DNA from: Caldilineaceae bacterium
Lineage (GTDB): Bacteria > Chloroflexota > Anaerolineae > Caldilineales > Caldilineaceae
Assembly: GCA_019637645.1 (NCBI GenBank)
Contig: JAHBVH010000037.1
Span: 19,330 to 83,329, forward strand
DNA: 64,000 nt
Direction: 5' to 3'
Part shown: one piece after another, positions 29,291 through 37,295 of the stretch
How the letters are laid out: the number at the start of each line of letters is the position of its first letter
Numbering within the stretch: the first letter of the stretch is position 1
Position numbers and translations under genes: made by a program
The notes under the pieces: generated by a model
The model's database searches: none
What the model saw: the letters and a program-made list of their open reading frames with translations, nothing else
What the model was told of the DNA's origin: nothing

Positions 29291-31084
29291 ATGAAGCGAT
29301 TCAGTGTTCTATTGAGTTGCCTCCTCAGTGCTGCCATCTTGTTGCTCAGTGCATGTGGTGGCGGTGCCGCCCCAGCCGCGCCAGCAGCCCAAGATGCGGC
29401 CTCTACGGCTCCGGCTGCCGCCGCGCCAGCCGCTGTCCCCACGTCGGTCGGCGAAGTGCCGCGCAATCGCACGCTCATCGTCGCTCAGAAGACATCCTAT
29501 CCGCCTGGTGAAATGTGGAGCCCCTATAACTTGGGGGGCACCCACCAGGCGGGTATTCAATTCTTCTATGAGCCATTGGTCTATGCCGATATGCTCGACG
29601 GCCATGCCTACCCCTGGTTGGCGGAACGGTGGGAATATAACGAGGACGCCACCGAACTTACCTACTATTTGCGCCAAGGCGTCACTTGGAGCGACGGTGA
29701 GCCCTTTACGGCGGCGGATGTGGCCTATACGCTCAACACCCTGCGCGATCTGGGGAGCACTGTCCGCACGGGTGGCGTCTACCAGGTCTTTGTCAAGGAA
29801 GCAGTTGCGGTGGATGATCTGACCGTGAATATCGTCTTCAACTCGCCAGCCCCGCGCTTTCATGATGAAGTGATGGTTGCCAAAGGCGACTCGGCGACCT
29901 TTGTCGTGCCGCAGCACATTTGGGAAGGGCAAGATTGGGCCGAATATACCGCGTATAACGATGGCGCAGGTCCGGTGACGACCAGCCCCTGGCGCTTGGC
30001 CTTTGCCGACGACACCCGCCGCATGATCGACCGGGTGCAGAGCTGCGAAGAATGGTGGGCCTGTGCCACCGGTTTCCATGAACTGCCCCAAGTGGAGCGC
30101 TATGTCCAACTGATCATCGGGGATGATCAGAGCCAAGCGACCGCCATGATCCGCAATGAAATTGACCAAACTCATGACCTACGCGTCGATATCATTGAAA
30201 AGATTCTGGCCGAAAACCCCGAAGCGACCACCTGGACGGGGCGCGAAGGCCCCTATGGCATGGTCTCTTGGTGGCCCACGGCGCTTCATCTGAACAACAA
30301 AGATCCCCACTTGGGCAAAAAAGAGGTGCGTTGGGCGATCAATCGCTATTTGGACCGCCAAAAGCTCATCGACTTTGCCTATGATGGCAAGGGCCAAATT
30401 TCCGACTGGCCCTTCCCGCCTTTCAAAGGCTTGCAAGCCAGCATCGACAATCTCCAGGATCTGGCCGAACAGTACCAGCCCAATAAGTATGACGCCGCTG
30501 AGGGCGATAGCCTGTTAACGGAAGCTGGCTATACCAAGGACAATGAAGGCTTCTGGGCCGATGCCACGGGGAGCCGGATCAAGTGTAATATTACCAGCTT
30601 CTCGCTCTGGACAGATCTCGGCCCCGTCTTGGCCGAAACCCTACGCCAACATGGGATCGAGTCCAGCTACGCTGAGCCAACCGACGCCTATGATCAGCTC
30701 GCCGGTGGCAACTACGAATGTGGTCTCTTTGGGCATAACGGTTCCCAGTCGGGCAATATCTACCGAACGCTCAATCTCTACACAACCGGGAATGCCGAAA
30801 ATCTCTTCCAATATTCGAACCCAGACTTTGACGCCATTGTCGAGGAGCTTTCCACCACGGCAGACGAAGCCAAAGTGCGCGAATTAGAACATGCCGCCAT
30901 GGCGATCTGGCTGCAAGATCTGCCCGATGTCCAACTGGTGCAGTTCTATAACCGCACAGGAAATAACCAACACTATTGGACCAACTGGCCCTCGACAGCC
31001 ACCGACCCCTACATGAATGGCATCCATCCGCACACGGGTTTTGCCTATACGCTGTTGAAGTTGCAAGCGACCGACGCCCAGTAA
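29291..31084 (+). CDS. Family-5 peptide-binding lipoprotein
   Basis: 597 residues, normal domain order. Signal peptide with lipobox LLSAC (Cys20), then an Ala/Pro-rich linker. Typical blocks: ELTYYLRQGVTWSDGEPFTAADVAYTL, KKEVRWAINRYLDRQKLIDFAYDG, and a C-lobe with LADLPDVQLVQFYNRTG-like ending. Start supported by AAGGAG 11 nt upstream (29276-29281); the frame is open far upstream but the added residues look non-coding. First gene of a complete SBP-oppBCDF operon. Confidence 0.92.
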   Translation: MKRFSVLLSCLLSAAILLLSACGGGAAPAAPAAQDAASTAPAAAAPAAVPTSVGEVPRNRTLIVAQKTSYPPGEMWSPYNLGGTHQAGIQFFYEPLVYADMLDGHAYPWLAERWEYNEDATELTYYLRQGVTWSDGEPFTAADVAYTLNTLRDLGSTVRTGGVYQVFVKEAVAVDDLTVNIVFNSPAPRFHDEVMVAKGDSATFVVPQHIWEGQDWAEYTAYNDGAGPVTTSPWRLAFADDTRRMIDRVQSCEEWWACATGFHELPQVERYVQLIIGDDQSQATAMIRNEIDQTHDLRVDIIEKILAENPEATTWTGREGPYGMVSWWPTALHLNNKDPHLGKKEVRWAINRYLDRQKLIDFAYDGKGQISDWPFPPFKGLQASIDNLQDLAEQYQPNKYDAAEGDSLLTEAGYTKDNEGFWADATGSRIKCNITSFSLWTDLGPVLAETLRQHGIESSYAEPTDAYDQLAGGNYECGLFGHNGSQSGNIYRTLNLYTTGNAENLFQYSNPDFDAIVEELSTTADEAKVRELEHAAMAIWLQDLPDVQLVQFYNRTGNNQHYWTNWPSTATDPYMNGIHPHTGFAYTLLKLQATDAQ

Positions 31085-31099
31085 CTCTGCTTCTTCATG

Positions 31100-31135
31100 G
31101 CTGCGTACCGCTGGTCATGGTCAGCGGTACGCAGC
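31100..31135 (+). terminator. Hairpin between SBP and oppB
   Basis: GCTGCGTACCGCTG (31100-31113) pairs perfectly with CAGCGGTACGCAGC (31122-31135), a 14-bp stem with an 8-nt loop and no T-run. It stands just past the SBP stop codon, as in the other two SBP-permease operons here. Confidence 0.65.
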
Positions 31136-31287
31136 ACGCCCTACGCCACCATGACCGTCAGCATGGCAATATCGGTCGTGGCGCGACCCAACGTATACCC
31201 CGGTCGTGGAGTGAATAGACCTAACCTGCCCACCTTGGTATGGCTGTTCAGCCCTGCTGCCGGTGAATTTGATAAAGTTAAAGTGGT

Positions 31288-32295
31288 ATGACACTGGAAT
31301 ATTTACTGAAAAGGATTGCTCAATTTGTTGTCGTTGCCTTTGTGGCGGCAACTATTAACTTTTTCTTCCCCCGCATGACGGGCCAAGACCCAATTCAACA
31401 GAAGTTGGCCCAGCTTCAAATGCAGGGCGGTGGCACCGCCAATGAAGGAATTCAAGGGCTGATTGAAACGTACAACCGGAAGTTTGGCTTGGACCAACCA
31501 CTGTGGCGGCAATATCTCACCTATCTCGGCGATACGGCCCGGCTTGATTTTGGTCAGTCGATTTCCAATTACCCAGCTACGGTCCTTTCTATGCTCCGCC
31601 AGGCGATCCCATGGTCGGTGGGGCTCTTGGCAACGGCCACCTTGATCAGCTTTACCATTGGCACCTTCATCGGCGCGTTGATTGCTTGGGGCAAAGCGCC
31701 GTGGCTGTTGCGCGCGATTTTCCCCGCCTTCTTTGTCTTTTCGGCGGTGCCTTTCTATCTCATGGGGATCCTGTTGCTCTATGTCTTTGCCTTTCGCTTT
31801 AGCTGGTTTCCCCTCTTTGGTGGCTATAGCGCCCAGCGCATCCCCGAAATGAGCCTAAGCTTCTGGTTGGATGTCTTAGAACATGCCATCCTCCCGGCGG
31901 CTTCTATCGTCCTGGCCCAGATTGGCTTTTGGGCATTGGGCATGCGCTCGATGATGGTCACGATTCAGGGCGAAGATTACATGTTGCAGGCCGAGGCCAA
32001 AGGGCTCAAGGGGTCGCGCATTTTCTTTCGCTATGCCATGCGCAACGCTATTCTGCCCCAAATTACGGGGTTGGCATTGACCCTAGGCACGATTATTTCG
32101 GGCGCGATTCTGGTGGAAGTGGTCTTTGGCTACCCCGGTGTCGGCACTGTGCTGCGCAACGCCATCCAAGGGTTTGATTGGTTTGTGCTCCAGGGCGTTG
32201 TCTTTATGGTGATCATCACGGTCGCGTTTACCATGTTGGTTATCGACTTGATCTACCCCTGGCTCGACCCCCGCATCAGCTATAGGAGAGAGTAG
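31288..32295 (+). CDS. Peptide ABC transporter permease OppB/DppB
   Basis: 335 residues, normal length, without the cysteine-bearing insertion seen in the two other OppB proteins of this window. Begins MTLEYLLKRIAQFVVVAFVAATINFFFPR; the stretch RLDFGQSI precedes helix 2; EAA loop IQGEDYMLQAEAKGLKG; C-terminus DLIYPWLDPRISYRRE. The next gene starts 1 bp after its stop. Confidence 0.93.
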   Translation: MTLEYLLKRIAQFVVVAFVAATINFFFPRMTGQDPIQQKLAQLQMQGGGTANEGIQGLIETYNRKFGLDQPLWRQYLTYLGDTARLDFGQSISNYPATVLSMLRQAIPWSVGLLATATLISFTIGTFIGALIAWGKAPWLLRAIFPAFFVFSAVPFYLMGILLLYVFAFRFSWFPLFGGYSAQRIPEMSLSFWLDVLEHAILPAASIVLAQIGFWALGMRSMMVTIQGEDYMLQAEAKGLKGSRIFFRYAMRNAILPQITGLALTLGTIISGAILVEVVFGYPGVGTVLRNAIQGFDWFVLQGVVFMVIITVAFTMLVIDLIYPWLDPRISYRRE

Positions 32296-32296
32296 C

Positions 32297-33208
32297 GTGC
32301 TACAAGAACGTGAACGGCGGCTTCCCGTGGCGACGGCTGTGCCCAAACCACCAAGCCGGGCTTATCAGATCTACCTGTACATTCGCCGCAATCCTGCCTT
32401 GATTGCTGGTTTATCAATCTTGGCGTTGTTGGTATTGGCCTGGGTGGTGGGGACGATGGTCACCGAACCGTCCGATGCCAAGCCCCTTTCCTACCGGCCC
32501 AGCCAACCGCCCTCGGCGGAACACTGGCTGGGCACCGATCGGTTGGGCAAAGATATTCTGGCCGTCATGGTCGAGGGCACGCCCTTAACCCTGCGGATCG
32601 GGATTACCGCTGGGGCCATTGGTGTTCTGATCGGCACTTTTCTGGCCTTTTTTAGCGGTTACTATGGTGGCGCAGTCGATGCCTTTATCAAATCCACGGT
32701 GGACATTCTCCGCACCGTGCCGCCGCTGATTGTGTTGATCGTCATTGCCATTTCGATTCCTGGCAACATCTCGGTCAATGCCATGGGGTTGATTGTGGCC
32801 GCCTTGGCCTGGCTCGACCCGACGCGCCTGCTTCGTTCCCAAGTGCTCGTGATCAAACAACAGCCCTATGTCGAGATGGCGCGCTTTACCGGCATGAGCG
32901 GCCCCGAGATCATCGTCAAAGAGATGATGCCCAATCTTATGCCCTATATTGTCTCCACCTTTGTGTTGGCGATCTCCTCGGGTATTCTGGCCTCGATTGG
33001 CTTGGAAGCGCTCGGGCTCGGTCCCTTTGAGTCCAATACCCTCGGGATGACCATCTACTGGAATATCTGGTATGGCTCTTTGCTCAACGGGTGGTGGTGG
33101 TGGTGGGCTCCTCCTATTCTGGTGATTGTTTTTCTGTCCATTGGCCTCTTTCTGGTCTCGCAGGGCTTGGACGAATGGGCCAATCCGCGCCTAAGGAGAA
33201 GTGTGTAA
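32297..33208 (+). CDS. Peptide ABC transporter permease OppC/DppC
   Basis: 303 residues, GTG start one base after the oppB stop, with AGGAGAG upstream as ribosome-binding site. HWLGTDRLGKDILAVMVEGTPLTLRIG is the standard start of the permease domain; the EAA loop is IKQQPYVEMARFTGMSG. The C-terminus LFLVSQGLDEWANPRLRRSV is typical. Its stop overlaps the oppD ATG. Confidence 0.93.
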   Translation: MLQERERRLPVATAVPKPPSRAYQIYLYIRRNPALIAGLSILALLVLAWVVGTMVTEPSDAKPLSYRPSQPPSAEHWLGTDRLGKDILAVMVEGTPLTLRIGITAGAIGVLIGTFLAFFSGYYGGAVDAFIKSTVDILRTVPPLIVLIVIAISIPGNISVNAMGLIVAALAWLDPTRLLRSQVLVIKQQPYVEMARFTGMSGPEIIVKEMMPNLMPYIVSTFVLAISSGILASIGLEALGLGPFESNTLGMTIYWNIWYGSLLNGWWWWWAPPILVIVFLSIGLFLVSQGLDEWANPRLRRSV

Positions 33209-34233
33209 TGGCAGCTATGCAAGCATCAGCCCTGCCGGCGGCAACACCCTTGCTCGAAATTCGCGACCTCCATGTGCACTATCATACGGAAGTCGGGGCG
33301 GTCAAAGCCGTCAGTGGTGTCAACCTGACTCTTCACAAAGGCGAACGGCTAGCCCTGGTGGGTGAATCGGGCTGTGGCAAGACGACCCTCGCCATGGCGA
33401 TTATGCGGCTGACCAAGCCACCAGCTCGCATCGTCGCTGGCGAAATTTTGCTCAATGGTCGGGATCTCTTGCGCTTGAATGAAGAAGAGATGCGCCTAAC
33501 ACGGCTGAATGAGGTTGCGCTGGTAACCCAATCGGCCATGAATGCCCTCAACCCGGTGATGCGCATTGAAGAGCAGATCATCGACGGGCTGGAAGATCAT
33601 GGCGTCAAGCAGAGCAAGCTGGCGGCGCGTGAACGGGTGCGTTCGCTGCTGGAGCATGTGGGGCTCAAGGCCAGTGTCGCGCGTATGTACCCGCACGAAC
33701 TCAGTGGTGGCATGAAACAGCGCGTCGCCATGGCAACGGCCACGGCGCTTAAACCCAAGCTGATCATTGCCGATGAACCCACAAGCGCGCTGGATGTGGT
33801 TGTGCAGCGCCAAGTGATGGCGACCCTGGGGCGGCTGCAAAAAGAGACAGGGGCCGCGGTGATTTTGGTGGGGCATGATATGGGGTTGATTGCCCAATTT
33901 GCCGACCGTGTTGGCGTGATGTATGCCGGTAAGCTGGTGGATCTTGCGCCGGTGCAACAGATGGTAGAAGAGCCTTTGCACCCCTATTCCCAATTGCTAC
34001 TCCAGAGCGTGCCTGGCTTGGCGGAAAAGCAGGAGCGGCTGGTCGGCATTCCGGGCATGCCCCCGCGCTTGATCGATCTGCCTGCCGGTTGTCTCTTTCA
34101 GCCGCGCTGCCCGGTCGCGTTGGCACACTGTGCCACGCACACGCCCCAGCTTGCGCCGCCCCGTAATGGCCCGGCACAAGCGACCCGCACGGTGGCCTGT
34201 CATCTCTATTCAGAAACCCAATCGGGAGGTTGA
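33208..34233 (+). CDS. Peptide ABC transporter ATP-binding protein OppD/DppD
   Basis: 341 residues. ATG 33208 overlaps the oppC stop (TAATG) and is preceded by AAGGAGAAG; a much longer frame from 33091 would lie inside oppC. Walker [10 protein letters not shown], signature LSGGMKQRVAMATA, Walker B IIADEPTSALDVV, switch His in LVGHDMG, C-terminal CLFQPRCPV motif. Confidence 0.93.
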   Translation: MAAMQASALPAATPLLEIRDLHVHYHTEVGAVKAVSGVNLTLHKGERLALVGESGCGKTTLAMAIMRLTKPPARIVAGEILLNGRDLLRLNEEEMRLTRLNEVALVTQSAMNALNPVMRIEEQIIDGLEDHGVKQSKLAARERVRSLLEHVGLKASVARMYPHELSGGMKQRVAMATATALKPKLIIADEPTSALDVVVQRQVMATLGRLQKETGAAVILVGHDMGLIAQFADRVGVMYAGKLVDLAPVQQMVEEPLHPYSQLLLQSVPGLAEKQERLVGIPGMPPRLIDLPAGCLFQPRCPVALAHCATHTPQLAPPRNGPAQATRTVACHLYSETQSGG

Positions 34234-34236
34234 CGC

Positions 34237-35256
34237 GTGACAGCAATTCTAGAATTGCGCAATGTGACCAAGGTCTTTCGGAGCGGCACATTTCGGAAAC
34301 AGCAGACTGTAGCGGTCGAAGATCTTTCCTTCGCCATTCCCACCGATCAGCCGACCATGACCGCTGTTGCTGGCGAAAGTGGTAGTGGGAAGACAACGCT
34401 GTCGCGCCTGTTGCTCGGGGTGATTGGCCCCACTTCGGGCCAAGTGCTCTATAATGGTAGCCCCTTGGCTCAGCTATCGCCCCAACAACACAAAGCCTTC
34501 TTGCGCGATGTTCAGCCCATCTATCAAGACCCGTTTGGTGTCTATAATCCTTTCTATAAAGCGGATCACCTGCTCTTTGCCGCCGTTGCCAAGTTCAATT
34601 TGGCGCGCTCCAGAGCCGAAGGGCGGCAGTTGGTCGCCCATGCGCTCGAAACAGTGGGGCTGCGCGCCGATGAAATTCTGGGCCGCTTTCCCCATCAACT
34701 GAGTGGTGGTCAACGCCAGCGGGTGATGGTGGCCCGCGCCTTGATCCTCAAGCCGCGGGTGATTCTGGCCGATGAACCAGTCTCCATGGTCGATGCCTCG
34801 CTGCGGGCAACCATTCTGGAAAGTCTGCGCACCCTCAATCGGGAACTTGGCATTTCGATTCTATACGTCACCCATGACCTCACAACGGCCTATCAGATCT
34901 GTGAGAATATCATTGTCATGTACCGGGGCGCGGTGGTCGAAGCCGGTGCGGTGGCCCGCGTGATCCGCGAGCCGAAACATCCCTATACCCAACTCTTGGT
35001 GGATTCGATCCCCAAAATGCGGGCCGTGCGCGATTGGGAGCAGGATGAACAAGTCGAGCCGGCCCGCACGGCAGAAGAACCGCGTGTCTCCACCGGCTGT
35101 AAATTTGCCGACCGCTGCCCAGCTGTCATGGCCCATTGTTGGACCGAAAAACCACCCCTCTATCGCGTAGACGCCGAACGCGTTGCTCGCTGCTTTCTCT
35201 ACCACGAGAAGCCTCTCTTGGAAAGCACCGACATCACCGAGACCTTTGTGGGCTAG
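34237..35256 (+). CDS. Peptide ABC transporter ATP-binding protein OppF/DppF
   Basis: 339 residues with a GTG start 3 bp after oppD. Walker A GESGSGKTT near residue 46, Q-loop YQDPFGVYNPF, signature LSGGQRQRVMVARAL, Walker B LADEPVSMVDASLR (Met-Val in place of the usual Ala-Leu), C-terminal CKFADRCPA motif. Last gene of the operon that starts at 29291; it ends at a nested hairpin (35271-35331). Confidence 0.92.
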   Translation: MTAILELRNVTKVFRSGTFRKQQTVAVEDLSFAIPTDQPTMTAVAGESGSGKTTLSRLLLGVIGPTSGQVLYNGSPLAQLSPQQHKAFLRDVQPIYQDPFGVYNPFYKADHLLFAAVAKFNLARSRAEGRQLVAHALETVGLRADEILGRFPHQLSGGQRQRVMVARALILKPRVILADEPVSMVDASLRATILESLRTLNRELGISILYVTHDLTTAYQICENIIVMYRGAVVEAGAVARVIREPKHPYTQLLVDSIPKMRAVRDWEQDEQVEPARTAEEPRVSTGCKFADRCPAVMAHCWTEKPPLYRVDAERVARCFLYHEKPLLESTDITETFVG

Positions 35257-35270
35257 TACAAACTAAAAAA

Positions 35271-35331
35271 GGACGCGGATTAACGCGGCAGAACGCGGAT
35301 TCTATCGAAAAATCCGCGTTCCACCGCGTCC
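35271..35331. repeat. Nested palindrome (GGACGCGGAT type), likely bidirectional terminator
   Basis: GAACGCGGATT (35291-35301) pairs with AATCCGCGTTC (35311-35321); outside it GGACGCGG (35271-35278) pairs with CCGCGTCC (35324-35331). It lies between the convergent oppF and purH genes. The same GGACGCGGATT...ATCCGCGTTC vocabulary recurs at 56794-56899, so it is a second dispersed repeat family. Confidence 0.7.
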
Positions 35332-35353
35332 CCGCTCTTCGTCTTTTGGCGGC

Positions 35354-36889
35354 TTAGTGGCGGAAATGGCGCGCGTCAGTCAGCACCATGACGAGCCCCA
35401 ACTGATTAACCGCGTCGATCACTTCGGCGTCGCGCACCGAGCCACCGGGTTGCACCACGGCGGTAATCCCTTGTTTGGCCGCGGCCTCAATGTTGTCGGC
35501 GAAGGGGAAGAAAGCATCCGACGCCATGACGGCCCCGCGGGCGCGTTCGCCCGCCTTGTGCCCCGCCAACATCACCGAATCGATCCGGCTCATCTGGCCT
35601 GCGCCAATGCCAACGGTGGCTTGATCTTTGACATAGACAATGGCGTTGCTCTTGACAAAGCGGGCCACCCGCCAAGCAAAGGCGAGATCCGCCAGCTGTT
35701 CGTCTGTGGGTTGGGCCGCGCTGACCACGCGCCAAGCTGCCGGGTCCATGTCGCTCTGGCTTTGATCAAGCTCCTGCACGAGTACCCCGCCGTAGATGCT
35801 GCGCAGGGTAAGTGGGTGTAGCTGGACCCCCGTGGGCTGGAGAATACGCAAGTTTTTCTTCTTTTGAAGCAATTGCAGCGCTTCGGGCTCATAGGCTGGC
35901 GCAGCAACCACCTCGACAAAGAGCTCGGCCATGCTTTGCACAGTTGCCACATCTAGCGGGCGGTTGACCGAAATAATGCTGCCAAACGCGCTGACCGGAT
36001 CACAGGCCAACGCCTTGCGATAGGCTTCGGCCAAGGTCTCGCCAGAGGCCAAACCGCAAGGATTGCCATGTTTAATAATGGCTACCGTCGGCGTGGGGAA
36101 ATCTTGCGCAGCTTGCCAACTGCCGTCGAGATCCAGCCAGTTGTTGTAGCTCATCTCTTTGCCATGGAGCACTTCAAAGGGGGCTTTCTCTCCTGCATAG
36201 GCATAGAGCCCGCCCTGTTGGTGAGGGTTCTCGCCATAGCGGTTCAGTTGCACTTGGTGTAGATCCAATTGCAGCCGCGTGGGTAGTTCAGGCGTTGGCG
36301 CGTCTTCTTCAATCTGCCCGGACAAATAGGCGGCAATTGCGGTGTCATATTCTGCGGTATGCCGAAACGCCTTGAGCGCCAGCTTTTTGCGCTGCATCAT
36401 GCTGGTGCCACCATTGGCAAAGGATTGGGCGACGACCGCATAATCGGCTGGCTCGCAAACCACCGTGACAGATTCATGGTTTTTGGCGGCGGCCCGAAGC
36501 AGGGCAACGCCACCAATGTCGATCTCTTCGACGGCGGTCGCCAGCGTAACATTCGGTTGGGCTACGGTCTGCTGAAAGGGATAGAGATTGACGACAACGA
36601 GGTCGATCGGGGCAATCTGGTAGGCATCTAACTCTTCTAGATGGTGGGCCACACGGCGGGCTAAAATCCCCCCATGAATCGCCGGGTGTAGCGTCTTGAC
36701 CCGCCCGCCCAAAATTTGGGGAAAGCCGGTGACTTCATCAACCGAAGTGACGGGCAAACCGGCATCACGCAGTTGCCGGGCTGTGCCGCCGCTGGCGACC
36801 AATTGCGCGCCAGCCGCGTAAAGCTGCTGGGCAAAGTCCACTAGCCCTGTTTTGTCTGACACCGACAACAACGCACGAAACCTTGACAT
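35354..36889 (-). CDS. purH: Bifunctional AICAR formyltransferase / IMP cyclohydrolase
   Basis: 511 residues; catalyses the last two steps of purine synthesis (AICAR to FAICAR to IMP). The N-terminal MGS-like cyclohydrolase domain has LLSVSDKTGLVDFAQQL, VASGGTARQL and GGRVKTLHPAIHGGILARR. The C-terminal transformylase domain carries LRYGENPHQQ-type RYGENPHQQGG, a KHGNPCG motif, and the C-terminal PGGSVRDAEVIDAVNQ. Length is normal. RBS GAGGAGC precedes ATG 36889. A ZTP riboswitch and promoter lie upstream (36923-37099). Confidence 0.97.
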   Translation of the reverse strand: MSRFRALLSVSDKTGLVDFAQQLYAAGAQLVASGGTARQLRDAGLPVTSVDEVTGFPQILGGRVKTLHPAIHGGILARRVAHHLEELDAYQIAPIDLVVVNLYPFQQTVAQPNVTLATAVEEIDIGGVALLRAAAKNHESVTVVCEPADYAVVAQSFANGGTSMMQRKKLALKAFRHTAEYDTAIAAYLSGQIEEDAPTPELPTRLQLDLHQVQLNRYGENPHQQGGLYAYAGEKAPFEVLHGKEMSYNNWLDLDGSWQAAQDFPTPTVAIIKHGNPCGLASGETLAEAYRKALACDPVSAFGSIISVNRPLDVATVQSMAELFVEVVAAPAYEPEALQLLQKKKNLRILQPTGVQLHPLTLRSIYGGVLVQELDQSQSDMDPAAWRVVSAAQPTDEQLADLAFAWRVARFVKSNAIVYVKDQATVGIGAGQMSRIDSVMLAGHKAGERARGAVMASDAFFPFADNIEAAAKQGITAVVQPGGSVRDAEVIDAVNQLGLVMVLTDARHFRH

Positions 36890-36922
36890 GATTTTGCTCC
36901 TCTAAACGCTGATGCGTGTTCC

Positions 36923-36969
36923 AAAAAAAAAGGCAGCCAAACCTGGATACCACCCACGGTCCGGCTGCC
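36923..36969 (-). terminator. Intrinsic terminator, expression platform of the purH riboswitch
   Basis: On the minus strand GGCAGCC (36969-36963) pairs with GGCTGCC (36938-36932), with further GGACC/GGTTT pairing inside, followed by nine T residues (36931-36923). It sits directly behind the aptamer, so ligand binding would be expected to prevent its formation. Confidence 0.85.
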
Positions 36970-37064
36970 CAGCCCAGACGAGCGACTGTAGCAAAATAAA
37001 GCTTTCTTTCCCTTGCGGTAATCTCCACAAATGCATAAGCTGCACCTTCGTCAGTCAAGAAAGC
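36970..37064 (-). promoter_or_regulatory. ZTP (pfl) riboswitch aptamer upstream of purH
   Basis: On the minus strand, P1 is GCTTTCTT (37064-37057) with AAGAAAGC (37008-37001). Inside it the conserved block TTGACTGACGAA (37058-37047) corresponds to the class consensus GUGACUGGCGAA, followed by a P2 hairpin closed by GGT/ACC and the purine-rich GGGAAAG before P1 closes. The 3' domain contains CGTCTGGGC (36980-36972), matching CCGCCUGGGC. This class senses ZTP/ZMP, made from the PurH substrate AICAR (ZMP) when folate is short, and commonly controls purH. Assigned by eye from known consensus. Confidence 0.85.
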
Positions 37065-37070
37065 CACTCT

Positions 37071-37099
37071 ATTATAGAATGGGATCGGTAGCCTGTCAA
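37071..37099 (-). promoter_or_regulatory. Consensus promoter of purH
   Basis: Minus strand: perfect TTGACA (37099-37094), 17-bp spacer, perfect TATAAT (37076-37071). The expected start is at about 37064, precisely the first base of the riboswitch P1 stem. Confidence 0.9.
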
Positions 37100-37156
37100 A
37101 CCAGGCAGAATCAATAGGGCGAACGCGAACCTTAAAAAAGTAGGGCTAAAACCCTT

Positions 37157-37200
37157 AACTAACCACGAAAAGCGCCTGTGCGCGCTTTTCGTGGTTAGTT
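37157..37200. repeat. 19-bp perfect inverted repeat
   Basis: AACTAACCACGAAAAGCGC (37157-37175) is the exact reverse complement of 37182-37200, with a 6-nt loop. It lies between the divergent purH and mutL promoters. No T-run follows on either side. It may be a dispersed element, a boundary hairpin or a regulator site. Confidence 0.85.
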
Positions 37201-37261
37201 GCCGGATTGATCCAGGCGCTATCACGAAGTTCGCTTGCCTTGCTTGTTGCCCCATAAATCA

Positions 37262-37289
37262 TTGAAAATCACCTATAATATGGTATAAT
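37262..37289 (+). promoter_or_regulatory. Promoter of mutL, predicted to give a leaderless mRNA
   Basis: TTGAAA (37262-37267), 16-bp spacer, perfect TATAAT (37284-37289). The mutL ATG begins at 37296, 7 nt past the -10 box, which is where transcription should start. A second TATAAT at 37274-37279 would give a leader of at most about 10 nt. Confidence 0.75.
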
Positions 37290-37295
37290 GCACCT

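Noticed and set aside
29309..30175. 288-codon open frame on the minus strand
   Set aside because: Shadow of the SBP at 29291-31084.
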